A stretch of 33,153 nucleotides of DNA, from the NCBI RefSeq assembly GCF_001692325.1, contig NZ_LXKN01000036.1, forward strand, positions 1 to 33,153, read 5' to 3'. Made by a program: the position numbers and the translations under genes. Positions within the stretch are counted from its first letter, which is position 1, and every line of letters begins with the position of its first letter. A model generated the notes under the pieces. The model did not search any database, was not told the origin of the DNA, and was given only the letters and a program-made list of their open reading frames with translations. The DNA comes from Rhizobium sp. AC27/96. Its GTDB lineage: Bacteria; Pseudomonadota; Alphaproteobacteria; Rhizobiales; Rhizobiaceae. Below, in pieces: positions 1 through 7,487 of the stretch.

Positions 1-1
1 C

Positions 2-760
2 GGCTTGTTGTCGATGATGGCGGCACGCGCGGGTGCGACGAACGTGGTTGCGTGTGAGGTGGTGCCGGTAATCGCGGAAACGGCCGAACGCATCATTGAA
101 CAGAATGGACTTTCGAACCGCGTAAGCGTGGTCAACAAGGTATCGACGGATCTGGTTATCGGACGCGACATGCAGGAGCGCGCGGGCATTCTCGTCTCCG
201 AAATTCTGTCGAGTGATCTCTTGGCCGAGAACGTCCTCGATACGTTTGAAGACGCCCATGTACGACTGATAAGCGAAGGTGCGACAATCATCCCGCGGGT
301 AGCGAGTGCCATTGGTTGCCTGGTCGAGAGTGATGTGCTTGGTAACTATGCGTTCGTGGGCGCGGTGTCCGGGTTCGACGTGTCGGAATTTACGCGACTT
401 GGCGCCAACCGCCTGCCGATTCACGGCACGATGACGGAATGGAGGCGACTCTCGCCTGATATCGAACTTCAGACCATCGACCTCACATGTCCAAGACATG
501 CCGAAGACATTCGTCTCATCGATGTTCCGGTCAGTGCGGATGGAACGGCGGTCGGGATCGTGCAGTGGATGAGGATCGATCTTGCAGAGGGTATCGAGTT
601 TTCCAATCATCCCGACGACTATTCCGATGGTGGTTGGCTACAGGTCTTGCATCCGTTTCCGGAGCCGCTCAAGGTGACTGCGGGCATCCCGCTGAAAATT
701 ATAGCCGGCCACGACCGTAACAGCTTGATATTGATGCCGGCATCCTTGGCGGCACATTGA
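2..760 (+). CDS. PRMT-like class I SAM-dependent methyltransferase (5' truncated)
   Basis: The gene is cut by the left edge of the window; the reading frame is open from base 2 with no true start. The visible protein begins inside the SAM-binding site: GLLSMMAARAGA followed by an acidic residue in VVACE is the motif I/post-I region of protein arginine methyltransferases. About 65 residues in, SEILSSDLLAENVLD resembles the PRMT double-E loop, with glutamates nine residues apart, and the C-terminal half has the beta-rich character of the PRMT barrel. By family it would transfer methyl groups from SAM to arginine side chains; that activity is inferred, since the N-terminus is missing. The next gene starts 12 bases downstream, so the two are probably co-transcribed. 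A PRMT7-like assignment is likely but not certain; another class I methyltransferase is the alternative. Confidence 0.72.
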   Translation, partial: GLLSMMAARAGATNVVACEVVPVIAETAERIIEQNGLSNRVSVVNKVSTDLVIGRDMQERAGILVSEILSSDLLAENVLDTFEDAHVRLISEGATIIPRVASAIGCLVESDVLGNYAFVGAVSGFDVSEFTRLGANRLPIHGTMTEWRRLSPDIELQTIDLTCPRHAEDIRLIDVPVSADGTAVGIVQWMRIDLAEGIEFSNHPDDYSDGGWLQVLHPFPEPLKVTAGIPLKIIAGHDRNSLILMPASLAAH

Positions 761-772
761 GAGGCTGGCGAA

Positions 773-1555
773 ATGCAAGCATCCAGTAAGAGGACCATCG
801 ACGGTCGGGAAATCAAGGCAGTCGTTTTCGACGCCTACGGGACGCTCTACGATGTCCAGTCGGTCGAAGGGGCCGTCGAAGCCGCATTTCCCGGTCGCGG
901 CAGCCTGATCACCGCCATTTGGCGGATGAAACAGCTGGAATATTCATGGCTGGTCACGCTCATGGAACGGTATGAGGATTTCTGGTCGATCACTCTACGC
1001 TCGCTCGAGTATACCCTTCGCTCCCTTGACCTCAGCGCCGGCGGACAGCTTCTGGAGGACGTCGCCGCAAGTTATCTCGATCTGAAGCCATACGACGATG
1101 TACTGGAGTGCCTTGGACGGCTCGCCGCCTGTCAGCGCGTCATCCTTTCGAATGGCAGCCCCGAGATGTTGTCGACGCTTGCCACCAAATCCGGGCTCGA
1201 TACGGCGCTCGACCATATCCTCAGCGTCGATGAGAAACGCGCCTTCAAACCAGCCCCGGCTGCCTATATGCGTGTTGAAGAAGGGCTTGGCATCTCGCGC
1301 GGGCAAGTGGCTTTCGTATCGTCCAACGGATTTGATATTTGCGGCGCGAAGAGCTTTGGCTTCACCGTCATCAGCGTGGCGCGCACCATCGCAGACAGTC
1401 CTCGGGTACCGTTAGCTGGCACCGGTCTGGACGAACGGTTCTTTTTCAGCCTGATGCGCGGCAAGGCCGAGACGTTGGATAACGCGGCGGATATCACGGT
1501 TCATTCGCTGGCCGAGATTCCCGATCTCCTCACCAGCCGCAAGGCCGATGGCTAA
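773..1555 (+). CDS. haloacid dehalogenase, type II (HAD superfamily)
   Basis: A 260-residue HAD-superfamily hydrolase of the (S)-2-haloacid dehalogenase subfamily. Visible catalytic elements in order: nucleophile Asp20 in FDAYGTLYDV, Arg51 in the cap segment (WRMKQLEYSWL, highly typical of type II dehalogenases), Ser126-Asn127 in SNGSPEM, Lys159 in FKPAP, and Asn185/Asp188 in SSNGFD. Family members hydrolyse 2-haloalkanoic acids to 2-hydroxy acids in the cytoplasm; the real substrate here is unknown. The ATG follows GAGAGG at suitable spacing. It lies 12 bases after the methyltransferase gene and its TAA overlaps the ATG of the next gene by one base, so translation of the two is probably coupled. 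Nothing looks broken. Confidence 0.88.
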   Translation: MQASSKRTIDGREIKAVVFDAYGTLYDVQSVEGAVEAAFPGRGSLITAIWRMKQLEYSWLVTLMERYEDFWSITLRSLEYTLRSLDLSAGGQLLEDVAASYLDLKPYDDVLECLGRLAACQRVILSNGSPEMLSTLATKSGLDTALDHILSVDEKRAFKPAPAAYMRVEEGLGISRGQVAFVSSNGFDICGAKSFGFTVISVARTIADSPRVPLAGTGLDERFFFSLMRGKAETLDNAADITVHSLAEIPDLLTSRKADG

Positions 1556-1971
1556 TGTATCTCTACATCAAAGCGCTGCATGTCTTTGCCGTCGTGATAC
1601 TGATTAGCGGCATGTTGGCGATGGCCTTTGCCTTGCGGATGGCTGCCACGGGGGCGAGCGGCAAGGAGATGGGCCGGTATGGAGAAGCGCTCCTGCGTTG
1701 GGATGGCTTCGTGACGACACCGGCGCTCGCCACCGTCTGGATGGCGGGATTTGCCATGGCCTTTGGCGCCGGGTGGGACAGTTCGCCCTGGCTCATGCTG
1801 AAGATGATCCCCGCCGTCTTTCTAACCGGATTGCACAGCCTCGAAGGATTGGCGCTGAAGCGCCTGTTACGGGACGAAAGGCCAGTTCATCCGCTCTTCG
1901 CTGCAGCGCCAGTGGCCATTCTTCTCGCGTTTGCGATGATTGCCTGGCTTGCTGTGACCAAACCTTTTTGA
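1555..1971 (+). CDS. small HemJ/CopD-like integral membrane protein
   Basis: A 138-residue protein with four hydrophobic stretches, at roughly residues 4-27, 54-74, 80-98 and 115-134. The N-terminus YLYIKALHVFAVVILISGML carries a histidine in the first helix, and LMLKMIPAVFLTGLHS carries a lysine before a helix and a later histidine. This is the pattern of the CopD/HemJ (UPF0093) group, where such histidines can bind haem or metal. It is shorter and more divergent than genuine HemJ protoporphyrinogen oxidase, so I do not assign that enzyme activity. It starts on the TAATG overlap with the dehalogenase gene, marking it as the last gene of that unit. Confidence 0.6.
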   Translation: MYLYIKALHVFAVVILISGMLAMAFALRMAATGASGKEMGRYGEALLRWDGFVTTPALATVWMAGFAMAFGAGWDSSPWLMLKMIPAVFLTGLHSLEGLALKRLLRDERPVHPLFAAAPVAILLAFAMIAWLAVTKPF

Positions 1972-2156
1972 GCGTCATCGCTTTGGTTTCCAACCTTAAT
2001 TTGATCGGCGCTCGCTTATGTTTTAAAACGATCGAAATAAAACGGTGCTGATTGCCAACAAGAGGGCACTTCCAGCCATGAACGGCGATCATTGCCTGCC
2101 ATCGCCGTTCGAGGCAAGCAAGGCGGCAGGCGCAAGCAAACCATGGGAGACAATCG

Positions 2157-2861
2157 ATGATCCGCTTCTATTTTCATCCGACGCCCAATCCCGCCAAGGT
2201 GGCGCTCTTCCTGGCGGAGACCGAGCTCCCTTACGAGCTGAAGCCCGTCGACACGAGCAAGGGCGAACAGCATTCGGACTGGTTTCGGGCCATCAATCCC
2301 AATGGCAAGGTGCCTGCTATCGTCGACACGGATGGTCCTGGGGGCAAGGAAGCCCGCGTCTTCGATTCGACCGCGATCCTGATCTATCTCGCCGAGAAGA
2401 CCGGCAGGTTTCTCGGTTCGGCGGAGGATCGGCCCGAGCTTTTGTCCTGGCTTCTGTTCCTCGCCTCCGGTCTTGGTCCCTTCTCCGGCCAGGCGGTGCA
2501 TTTTCAGCATGCCGCTCCTGCTGGGCTCGACTACGCCGTCAATCGCTACCGTCGCGAGGCGGAGCGCCACTATCAGGTTCTCAACGATCATCTCGAAGGG
2601 CGGACGTTTATCGTCGGCGATACCTATACCATTGCCGATATGTCGGCCTGGGGCTGGCTCGATCGGGCCTCGCGGGTGCTCAAGGGAACCGACAATCCGC
2701 TCGCGTCTTTTCCGAATCTGCAGCGGCTTTTCGAGACGATTGATGCGCGCCCGGCTGTTGTCCGAGCGCGCGAGACGGGCAAGGACCATGCCTTCAAGCG
2801 CGTGAATGACGAGGAAACGAAGCGAGCGCTATTTCCGTCCAACTATCCGCCGGCGAGATAA
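2157..2861 (+). CDS. glutathione S-transferase family protein
   Basis: A 234-residue cytosolic GST. The N-terminal thioredoxin-like domain (about residues 1-82) contains the glutathione-binding cis-proline segment NPNGKVPAIVD and the Glu/Ser-type motif FDSTAILIYLAEK. The all-helical C-terminal domain starts near residue 90, and FIVGDTYTIADMSAWGWL is the conserved N-capping box. The segment SGLGPFSGQAVHF resembles the Ure2p/YfcG (Nu-class) group, which often shows disulfide-bond reductase activity with glutathione rather than classical conjugation. GGGAGA lies 6 bases before the ATG. It is separated by 185 bases from the upstream membrane-protein gene and is probably a single-gene unit. Confidence 0.88.
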   Translation: MIRFYFHPTPNPAKVALFLAETELPYELKPVDTSKGEQHSDWFRAINPNGKVPAIVDTDGPGGKEARVFDSTAILIYLAEKTGRFLGSAEDRPELLSWLLFLASGLGPFSGQAVHFQHAAPAGLDYAVNRYRREAERHYQVLNDHLEGRTFIVGDTYTIADMSAWGWLDRASRVLKGTDNPLASFPNLQRLFETIDARPAVVRARETGKDHAFKRVNDEETKRALFPSNYPPAR

Positions 2862-2922
2862 GCGGAGCAACGCGCCGTTCGAGCGGCAATTCAATGTCGG
2901 GTTCTAAAGCGGAAGTGGCCCG

Positions 2923-3621
2923 TCAATCCGTAATGGCTGAGAGGATTGGCCCGCCATTTGGCCGCTGCAGCAGCACCGCCGTCTTCAAACCGGCATCCGG
3001 CCCGGGCAGGGAGAAGCTGGCGCTATGCCCGTCCCACGTACCAAGTCGCTCGAGGCGATGAACCACATGGGTGTGCTGCAGCGTCGCGCCGCTGTTTTCA
3101 CCCCGTGCGACCGGAACGGCCGCGATCCGGGGATCGTATCGCACCAGCCAGACATCGGCGTCTCCAGCTAGCGACCCCGAGCCGATTTCGATACGGTCCC
3201 GGTTAAGGGTCAGCATGGGGCCCTGCAGGGGAGGCGTCGCGTCGAGCAGGGACTGGATCTCGGATAGATCATTTCCGACGGTCGTCGCGCTGCCGTTGAT
3301 GACCATTTGCGGTGTATAGGGTCCCGCCTGTTTCAGAGAAGGCTCGTAGGTGACTTGGCGCTCGGTGAATTCGGGTCGTCCATACGTATCCCTCCAGCCA
3401 AGGTAATCCCAGTATGTCACCGAGAAGCTGAGAGCCAGAACGTCCTTGCGATTGTTGATCTTGATGAGGTTGGCATTGGCCGGCGGGCAGGACGAGCAGC
3501 CTTGGCTGGTGAACAGTTCCACGACCGTCGGCTGATGGTCAGCTGGCGACGCAGGCGCCGCCGCGGCGGCGATAAGTAAAGACGATAGGACAGATCCGCC
3601 GATCCTGGCCGGATATTTCAT
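2923..3621 (-). CDS. exported DUF1223 thioredoxin-fold protein
   Basis: A 232-residue DUF1223 protein. I choose the ATG at 3621 because GGGAGG sits at ideal spacing and the encoded N-terminus is a clean signal peptide (MKYPARIGG, then an Ala/Leu-rich core to about residue 27). A longer in-frame start at 3666 would coincide with the predicted transcription start. The mature protein begins with VVELFTSQGCSSCPPA, a thioredoxin-like strand with a CxxC motif at Cys42/Cys45, suggesting a periplasmic redox role; no substrate is known for the family. Its promoter matches the element in front of the ECF sigma gene at 5502. It is divergent from the exported hydrolase gene at 3822, which carries the same type of element, so the pair is probably co-induced. 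Confidence 0.85.
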   Translation of the reverse strand: MKYPARIGGSVLSSLLIAAAAAPASPADHQPTVVELFTSQGCSSCPPANANLIKINNRKDVLALSFSVTYWDYLGWRDTYGRPEFTERQVTYEPSLKQAGPYTPQMVINGSATTVGNDLSEIQSLLDATPPLQGPMLTLNRDRIEIGSGSLAGDADVWLVRYDPRIAAVPVARGENSGATLQHTHVVHRLERLGTWDGHSASFSLPGPDAGLKTAVLLQRPNGGPILSAITD

Positions 3622-3674
3622 GATAAGCCTCCCAATGCGGCACCGCGCCGGACCATCCAGGCGCATATCGAGAT

Positions 3675-3700
3675 TTCGCCGGTATGGCGGATGTTGTTAC
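3675..3700 (-). promoter_or_regulatory. ECF (NrsF-group) sigma promoter of the DUF1223 gene
   Basis: On the minus strand, GTAACA (3700-3695) is followed after exactly 16 bases by CGAA (3678-3675). As I recall it, the consensus for Caulobacter SigF, an ECF factor paired with a DUF1109/NrsF anti-sigma, is GTAACC-N16-CGAA. Transcription would begin near 3668 and give a leader of about 47 bases before the ATG at 3621. The same arrangement occurs at 3760 (plus strand) and 5462. Confidence 0.72.
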
Positions 3701-3759
3701 AGCCTCACGCCTTCGTGATCGGCAGAAGGGGGCCTGCCCCCGCTATTGCCCCTGCCATT

Positions 3760-3785
3760 GTAACAGGCAGGCACGCTTGCCCGTA
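3760..3785 (+). promoter_or_regulatory. ECF (NrsF-group) sigma promoter of the exported hydrolase gene
   Basis: GTAACA (3760-3765) and CGTA (3782-3785) are separated by 16 bases, the same geometry as the elements at 3695 (minus strand) and 5462. The predicted start near 3792 gives a leader of about 30 bases to the ATG at 3822. The -10 is a little weaker than at the DUF1223 promoter because T replaces A in third position. Confidence 0.62.
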
Positions 3786-3821
3786 TGGGTGTCGTCACCA
3801 TGATTTCGTATGGGAGAAGAT

Positions 3822-4568
3822 ATGAGTTCGTTCCGGTCCATTTTGCTCGCCGCCGTCGCGGTGCTGAGCCCGATGCTTGCTGTTCCGGCAAGCGCCGAAC
3901 CGGTATCCTTCGATGCGAAGGATGGCGTGAAGATATACGGAGATTTTCGCGAGGCCGAAGGCAAGCCGCGCGGCACCATCCTGCTGTTTCACATGGCAGG
4001 CTCCAACAGAAACGAGTATGCGCCACTGGCGCCTGTTCTCAACAAGGCGGGCTTTGCGACCCTCGCGATCGACCAGCGCTCCGGCGGTGACCTTTGGGGA
4101 CACGTCAACGAAACGGCGGCCAAGGCCAGAGGCAGGGCCAACTATGCCGATGCTCTTCCCGATCTGGAGGCCGCCATCGCCTATGGCAATACCAAACACT
4201 CAGGCCCGCTTGCGGTCTGGGGATCGAGCTATTCATCGGCGCTCGTTTTCATCGCTGCGGCACAGCATCCCGAGGTGAAGGCGTTGCTTGCCTTTTCTCC
4301 GGCCGAATATATCCGGGGCTATTCGATCGAAAAGGCGGCGGCGAGCCTCTCCATTCCGGTCTTCATCACTTCCGCACCCGACAGCAGCGAGGTATCGAGC
4401 GGCGAGGCGCTGGCAAGAGCAGTACCCGGCCACAGGGCGGTTCAATATATTCCGGCGATCGGCGTGCACGGATCATCGACGCTGCGGACTGACGAGGATC
4501 CGCGAGGTGCTGCCGAAAACTGGAAACATGTCATGGCGTTTCTTGACGGCGCACTTCCGCGCCGCTGA
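3822..4568 (+). CDS. exported alpha/beta hydrolase (dienelactone hydrolase-like)
   Basis: A 248-residue alpha/beta hydrolase with an N-terminal signal peptide (MSSFRSILLAAVAVLSPMLA, cleavage probably after ASA at residues 23-25). The oxyanion region is LLFHMAGSN, the nucleophile elbow is GSSYS with Ser136, a likely acid is Asp187 in SAPDSSE, and His216 in GVHGSS completes a triad. The ATG at 3822 is preferred because GGGAGAAG precedes it; an upstream ATG at 3810 lies inside that ribosome-binding site. The substrate is unknown. The gene has its own ECF-type promoter and is divergent from the DUF1223 gene, so an envelope-stress role is inferred from context only. Confidence 0.8.
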   Translation: MSSFRSILLAAVAVLSPMLAVPASAEPVSFDAKDGVKIYGDFREAEGKPRGTILLFHMAGSNRNEYAPLAPVLNKAGFATLAIDQRSGGDLWGHVNETAAKARGRANYADALPDLEAAIAYGNTKHSGPLAVWGSSYSSALVFIAAAQHPEVKALLAFSPAEYIRGYSIEKAAASLSIPVFITSAPDSSEVSSGEALARAVPGHRAVQYIPAIGVHGSSTLRTDEDPRGAAENWKHVMAFLDGALPRR

Positions 4569-4775
4569 GGTTGCAAAAGCAGATCAAGGTTTCGGAACAA
4601 GCGTCGGCGGGCTCCGGAATGAACGCCTTCGGGCCGGAGACGATGCGACGATCGAGGGCGGCTGACACAGCGAGATAATTGCTGCGATTGCGTTTTAAAT
4701 CAAACGTTATAAAATCCATGTCGTGAGGTTCGCGATAATGTTGGTAGCACGATCAAATTTCCAAGAGACGAAGGC

Positions 4776-5384
4776 ATGGCCCGGCCAAGAGAATTCGATG
4801 AAGAGAAAGTGCTGGAGCTGGCGGTTGAGCAGTTCTGGGAAAGGGGATACGAAGCGACGTCGATCCGCGATCTCGCCCAGGCCATGGGGCTGACGACCGC
4901 CAGCGTCTACAATGCGTTTGGCGACAAGCGCGCGGTTTATCGTCGGGCTCTGGATTTCTATGTCGAGCATAGTTTTGTGGATCGCGTCGGGCGCTTCGAA
5001 TCGAGGCCGTCTCGCGAGGCAATCGGTGCATTCTTTGGCGAGATCATCGCCCGTTCCCTGAGCGATACCAAGCGGAAAGGCTGCATGCTGGTTAATTCCG
5101 CTCTGGAGGTTGCACCGCATGATGAGGAGTTTCAGCGCGTTGTGGCAGGCGTCCTAGTTCAGGTCGAAGGCTTCTTTCTGCGCTGTATCCAGAGGGGGCA
5201 GGCAGACGGCAGCATCGGAAATCGCCAGGCTGCAGCCGACCTAGCACGCACGCTCTTGGGGGCACTCCTTGGCGTGCGGGTTCTCGCACGCACCCGGCCT
5301 GAAAAGGAGCTCCTGGAGGGGCTCGTGAGGCCTATTTTCGCGCTCCTTGAACCCGACGCACCAAAGCAACTGGAACCGGCTTGA
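4776..5384 (+). CDS. TetR/AcrR-family transcriptional regulator
   Basis: A 202-residue repressor-type protein. The N-terminal helix-turn-helix is plain: MARPREFDEEKVLELAVEQF, then YEATSIRDLAQAMGLTTASVYNAFGDKRAVYRRAL (about residues 24-58). The C-terminal ligand domain includes KGCMLVNSALEVAPHDEE, typical of the TetR group containing regulators of electrophile and xenobiotic responses. A cysteine in that segment (GCML) could be a sensor, but this is only a guess. It stands between the exported hydrolase and the ECF sigma gene, with more than 100 bases of non-coding DNA on each side, so it is probably transcribed alone. Its targets cannot be read from the sequence. Confidence 0.88.
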   Translation: MARPREFDEEKVLELAVEQFWERGYEATSIRDLAQAMGLTTASVYNAFGDKRAVYRRALDFYVEHSFVDRVGRFESRPSREAIGAFFGEIIARSLSDTKRKGCMLVNSALEVAPHDEEFQRVVAGVLVQVEGFFLRCIQRGQADGSIGNRQAAADLARTLLGALLGVRVLARTRPEKELLEGLVRPIFALLEPDAPKQLEPA

Positions 5385-5461
5385 TCATGAAGAAATGCAG
5401 TTTCCTGCAGGGTCTCAAGGCTACGATCTCGTGTCCTCTCCAAAAAAATACGGCATCTCTT

Positions 5462-5487
5462 GTAACAACTGCCCCCTTTTTGCCGAG
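5462..5487 (+). promoter_or_regulatory. autoregulatory ECF sigma promoter
   Basis: GTAACA (5462-5467), a 16-base spacer rich in C and T, then CGAG (5484-5487). It matches the elements at 3700-3675 (minus strand) and 3760-3785. The predicted start (about 5493-5495) leaves a very short leader before the ATG at 5502. Autoregulation is usual for ECF factors. Confidence 0.68.
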
Positions 5488-5501
5488 ATAGGGTGTGTCG
5501 G

Positions 5502-6059
5502 ATGAAAGATCTGGCGCGCGAAGAACAATGGGCTTCCTGGATGCGGTCCGCAATTGCGGGTGACGGCCGGGCCTACCACAAACTGCTAACGGCAATCACG
5601 CCGCACTTGCGCGTGATTGCCCGCAAGCGGTGCGAACAATTCGGCGCGCCGACAAGCGAGGCCGAAGACGTGGTTCAGGAAGTGTTGCTGGCTATACATC
5701 TCAAGCGAGGTACCTGGGATCTGACCCGGCCTCTAGGGCCGTGGATGGCGACCCTCGTGCGCAACAAGCTGATCGACAGTCTTCGGCGGAGGGGGCGGCA
5801 GGTCAGTATTCCTCTGGAAGATGTCATCGCGACGCTTGAAAGCGACGAACGTATCGACGCAGTCGACAGAATGGACATCGACCGGATGTTGGGACATCTG
5901 AAGGATCCGCAGAAAACGATCGTGCAGTCGATCTCGATCGAAGGCTCGACCGTGCGCGAGACGGCGGAGCGCCTCAGGATGACGGAAGTGGCTGTGCGCG
6001 TATCGCTGCATAGGGCATTGAGGGCCTTGTCCGCTCTCTATTCGGGGCAGGTGAAATGA
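5502..6059 (+). CDS. ECF RNA polymerase sigma factor (NrsF/DUF1109-associated group)
   Basis: A 185-residue ECF sigma factor. Region 2 spans about residues 20-95 with EDVVQEVLLAIHLKRGTWD (core binding) and WMATLVRNKLIDSLRRRGR (-10 recognition). Region 4 spans about residues 125-180, with the helix-turn-helix STVRETAERLRMTEVAVRVSLHRAL contacting the -35. An upstream in-frame GTG at 5493 is possible, but the ATG at 5502 matches the usual N-terminus better. The stop codon overlaps the ATG of the first anti-sigma gene by four bases (ATGA), so sigma and anti-sigma are translationally coupled. DUF1109/NrsF partners place it with Caulobacter SigF and Bradyrhizobium EcfF, which respond to heavy metals or reactive oxygen species; the signal here is inferred from those. 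Confidence 0.88.
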   Translation: MKDLAREEQWASWMRSAIAGDGRAYHKLLTAITPHLRVIARKRCEQFGAPTSEAEDVVQEVLLAIHLKRGTWDLTRPLGPWMATLVRNKLIDSLRRRGRQVSIPLEDVIATLESDERIDAVDRMDIDRMLGHLKDPQKTIVQSISIEGSTVRETAERLRMTEVAVRVSLHRALRALSALYSGQVK

Positions 6060-6691
6060 AAACGAACAACCTCATCGCGCTGATTGTCCAGGATGTGCCG
6101 GTTCGCTCACACCTCAACCATCTACTTCAGCAGGCGACGATTGCTGCAGTCCTGATTGCGGCTATCGCATTTTTCTCGGTCATCGGCTTCCGGACTGATA
6201 TAGATACGGCAATCGACACGGGTCGCTTCCTGTTTAAATTCGTCATCGCCATTGCGTTGGCGGTTAGCGGCGGTCTGGTCATGTTCCGCATCGGTAAGCC
6301 AGGACTATCGTTGCGGCTGCAGACCTGGGGATTGCTGCTGCCGCTGATCCTGGCTGTCGGGGCGGCAGCATTCGAGGTCTCGGTCATGCCGTCGTCGACT
6401 TGGGCCGTCCGCATGATCGGGCACAATTCGAGGCTCTGCCTGACAATCATTCCCGCGCTCTCGCTAGGCCCCTTGGCTTGCTTTATCGTCGCGCTGAGAC
6501 ACGGAGCTCCATCAAAGCCGGTGCTTGCCGGCGCCGCGGCCGGCCTGATGTCGGCAGGGATTGCTGCGACCTTTTACGCGGCGAACTGCGATGACGACAG
6601 CCCGCTTTTCGTGCTTCTCTGGTATCCTGTCGCCATATCGGCCGTCGTGGCGACAGGCGCGTTCCTCGGACACAATCTGCTGCGCTGGTAG
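6056..6691 (+). CDS. NrsF-like (DUF1109) membrane anti-sigma factor, copy 1
   Basis: A 211-residue inner-membrane protein with about six transmembrane helices (near residues 28-45, 58-77, 92-109, 126-146, 156-174 and 188-207). The family holds its cognate ECF factor at the membrane until stress. Cys128 (LCLTIIPALSL) and Cys178 (ANCDDDSP) are 50 residues apart, matching the cysteine pair required for signal sensing in Caulobacter NrsF and Bradyrhizobium OsrA as I recall them. A further Cys142 is present only in this copy. The start overlaps the sigma stop codon (ATGA). It is followed 160 bases later by a paralogue of identical length. Confidence 0.87.
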   Translation: MKTNNLIALIVQDVPVRSHLNHLLQQATIAAVLIAAIAFFSVIGFRTDIDTAIDTGRFLFKFVIAIALAVSGGLVMFRIGKPGLSLRLQTWGLLLPLILAVGAAAFEVSVMPSSTWAVRMIGHNSRLCLTIIPALSLGPLACFIVALRHGAPSKPVLAGAAAGLMSAGIAATFYAANCDDDSPLFVLLWYPVAISAVVATGAFLGHNLLRW

Positions 6692-6717
6692 GTATTCGGA
6701 ACGAAAGCGCTTTTCTT

Positions 6718-6733
6718 GTTGCCTAGTGGCAAC
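6718..6733 (+). repeat. short inverted repeat between the two anti-sigma genes
   Basis: GTTGCC (6718-6723) and GGCAAC (6728-6733) form a perfect 6-bp stem with a TAGT loop, 27 bases after the stop codon of the first anti-sigma gene. No T-tract follows, so it is not a convincing terminator. It could shape the processing or expression ratio of the two anti-sigma messages. Confidence 0.35.
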
Positions 6734-6851
6734 GTGGTGGAAAGGTCGTTACTACGATTGCTGCTGTGGTCTTGAAGCACCATATCTGCATCGAATGATG
6801 TTTGTCAGTGCGATCCACCCCTATTGGATCATCGAGTTGGGAATTGGTTGT

Positions 6852-7487
6852 GTGAAAACAGAGGATCTCATCAGCCTGATGGCGCAGGATACGCGGCGGC
6901 CGGTCAATTTGACGCTCGCGCTGTCCGGTGCGGTGGCCGCTGGAGCGCTGGTTGCCGCCGTGGCGTTCTTCTCGACACTGGGATTCCGGCACGATATCGG
7001 CCAGGCGATCGAGACGATCCGGTTCCTTTTCAAGTTTGTTGTGACCATATCCTTGTTCGCAACGGCCGTGTCGCTGACCGGAACGATGCTGCGGCCCGGC
7101 AGCAATCCGGGCAGCCGGCGCTGGCTGCTGTTGATTGCGCCGCTCCTGCTGGTGGCGGCCGCCATCGTGGAACTGTTCGTGACGCCTTCGGATCTCTGGC
7201 TCGGAAAGCTGATCGGCCATAACGCGCTGCATTGCCTGACGATCATTCCCGCGCTCTCGCTGCTGCCGGGCTTTTTCCTCTTCCTTGCGATGCGCCAGGG
7301 TGCACCGGAAAATCCGGGGCTCGCCGGTGTGCTGGCAGCGCTCGTTTCCGTCGGCATCGCTGCCACGCTTTACGCCATGAATTGCTTCGATGACAGCCCG
7401 CTGTTCGTCGTGACCTGGTATCCCCTGGCCACTCTGATCGTCGTGACGATCGGTTACATTGCCGGCAGGCGGTTTTTGCGATGGTAA
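6852..7487 (+). CDS. NrsF-like (DUF1109) membrane anti-sigma factor, copy 2
   Basis: A 211-residue paralogue of the preceding protein. I place the start at the GTG at 6852 because VKTEDLISLMAQD then aligns with MKTNNLIALIVQD of copy 1 and both proteins come out at exactly 211 residues; GGGA lies just upstream. The open frame extends far upstream, but that part has no family likeness. Identical landmarks include AAVAFFSTLGFR, RFLFKFV, IGHN, CLTIIPALSL and NC.DDSPLFV, so Cys128 and Cys178 are both kept. The two copies are clearly diverged, so the duplication is not recent. This copy may bind the same sigma factor with different sensitivity, or another factor encoded elsewhere. Confidence 0.84.
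   Translation: MKTEDLISLMAQDTRRPVNLTLALSGAVAAGALVAAVAFFSTLGFRHDIGQAIETIRFLFKFVVTISLFATAVSLTGTMLRPGSNPGSRRWLLLIAPLLLVAAAIVELFVTPSDLWLGKLIGHNALHCLTIIPALSLLPGFFLFLAMRQGAPENPGLAGVLAALVSVGIAATLYAMNCFDDSPLFVVTWYPLATLIVVTIGYIAGRRFLRW

Noticed and set aside
4693..4714. AT-rich partial palindrome upstream of the TetR gene
   Set aside because: Only 14 of 22 positions are symmetric and the patch is AT-rich by composition; too weak to call an operator.
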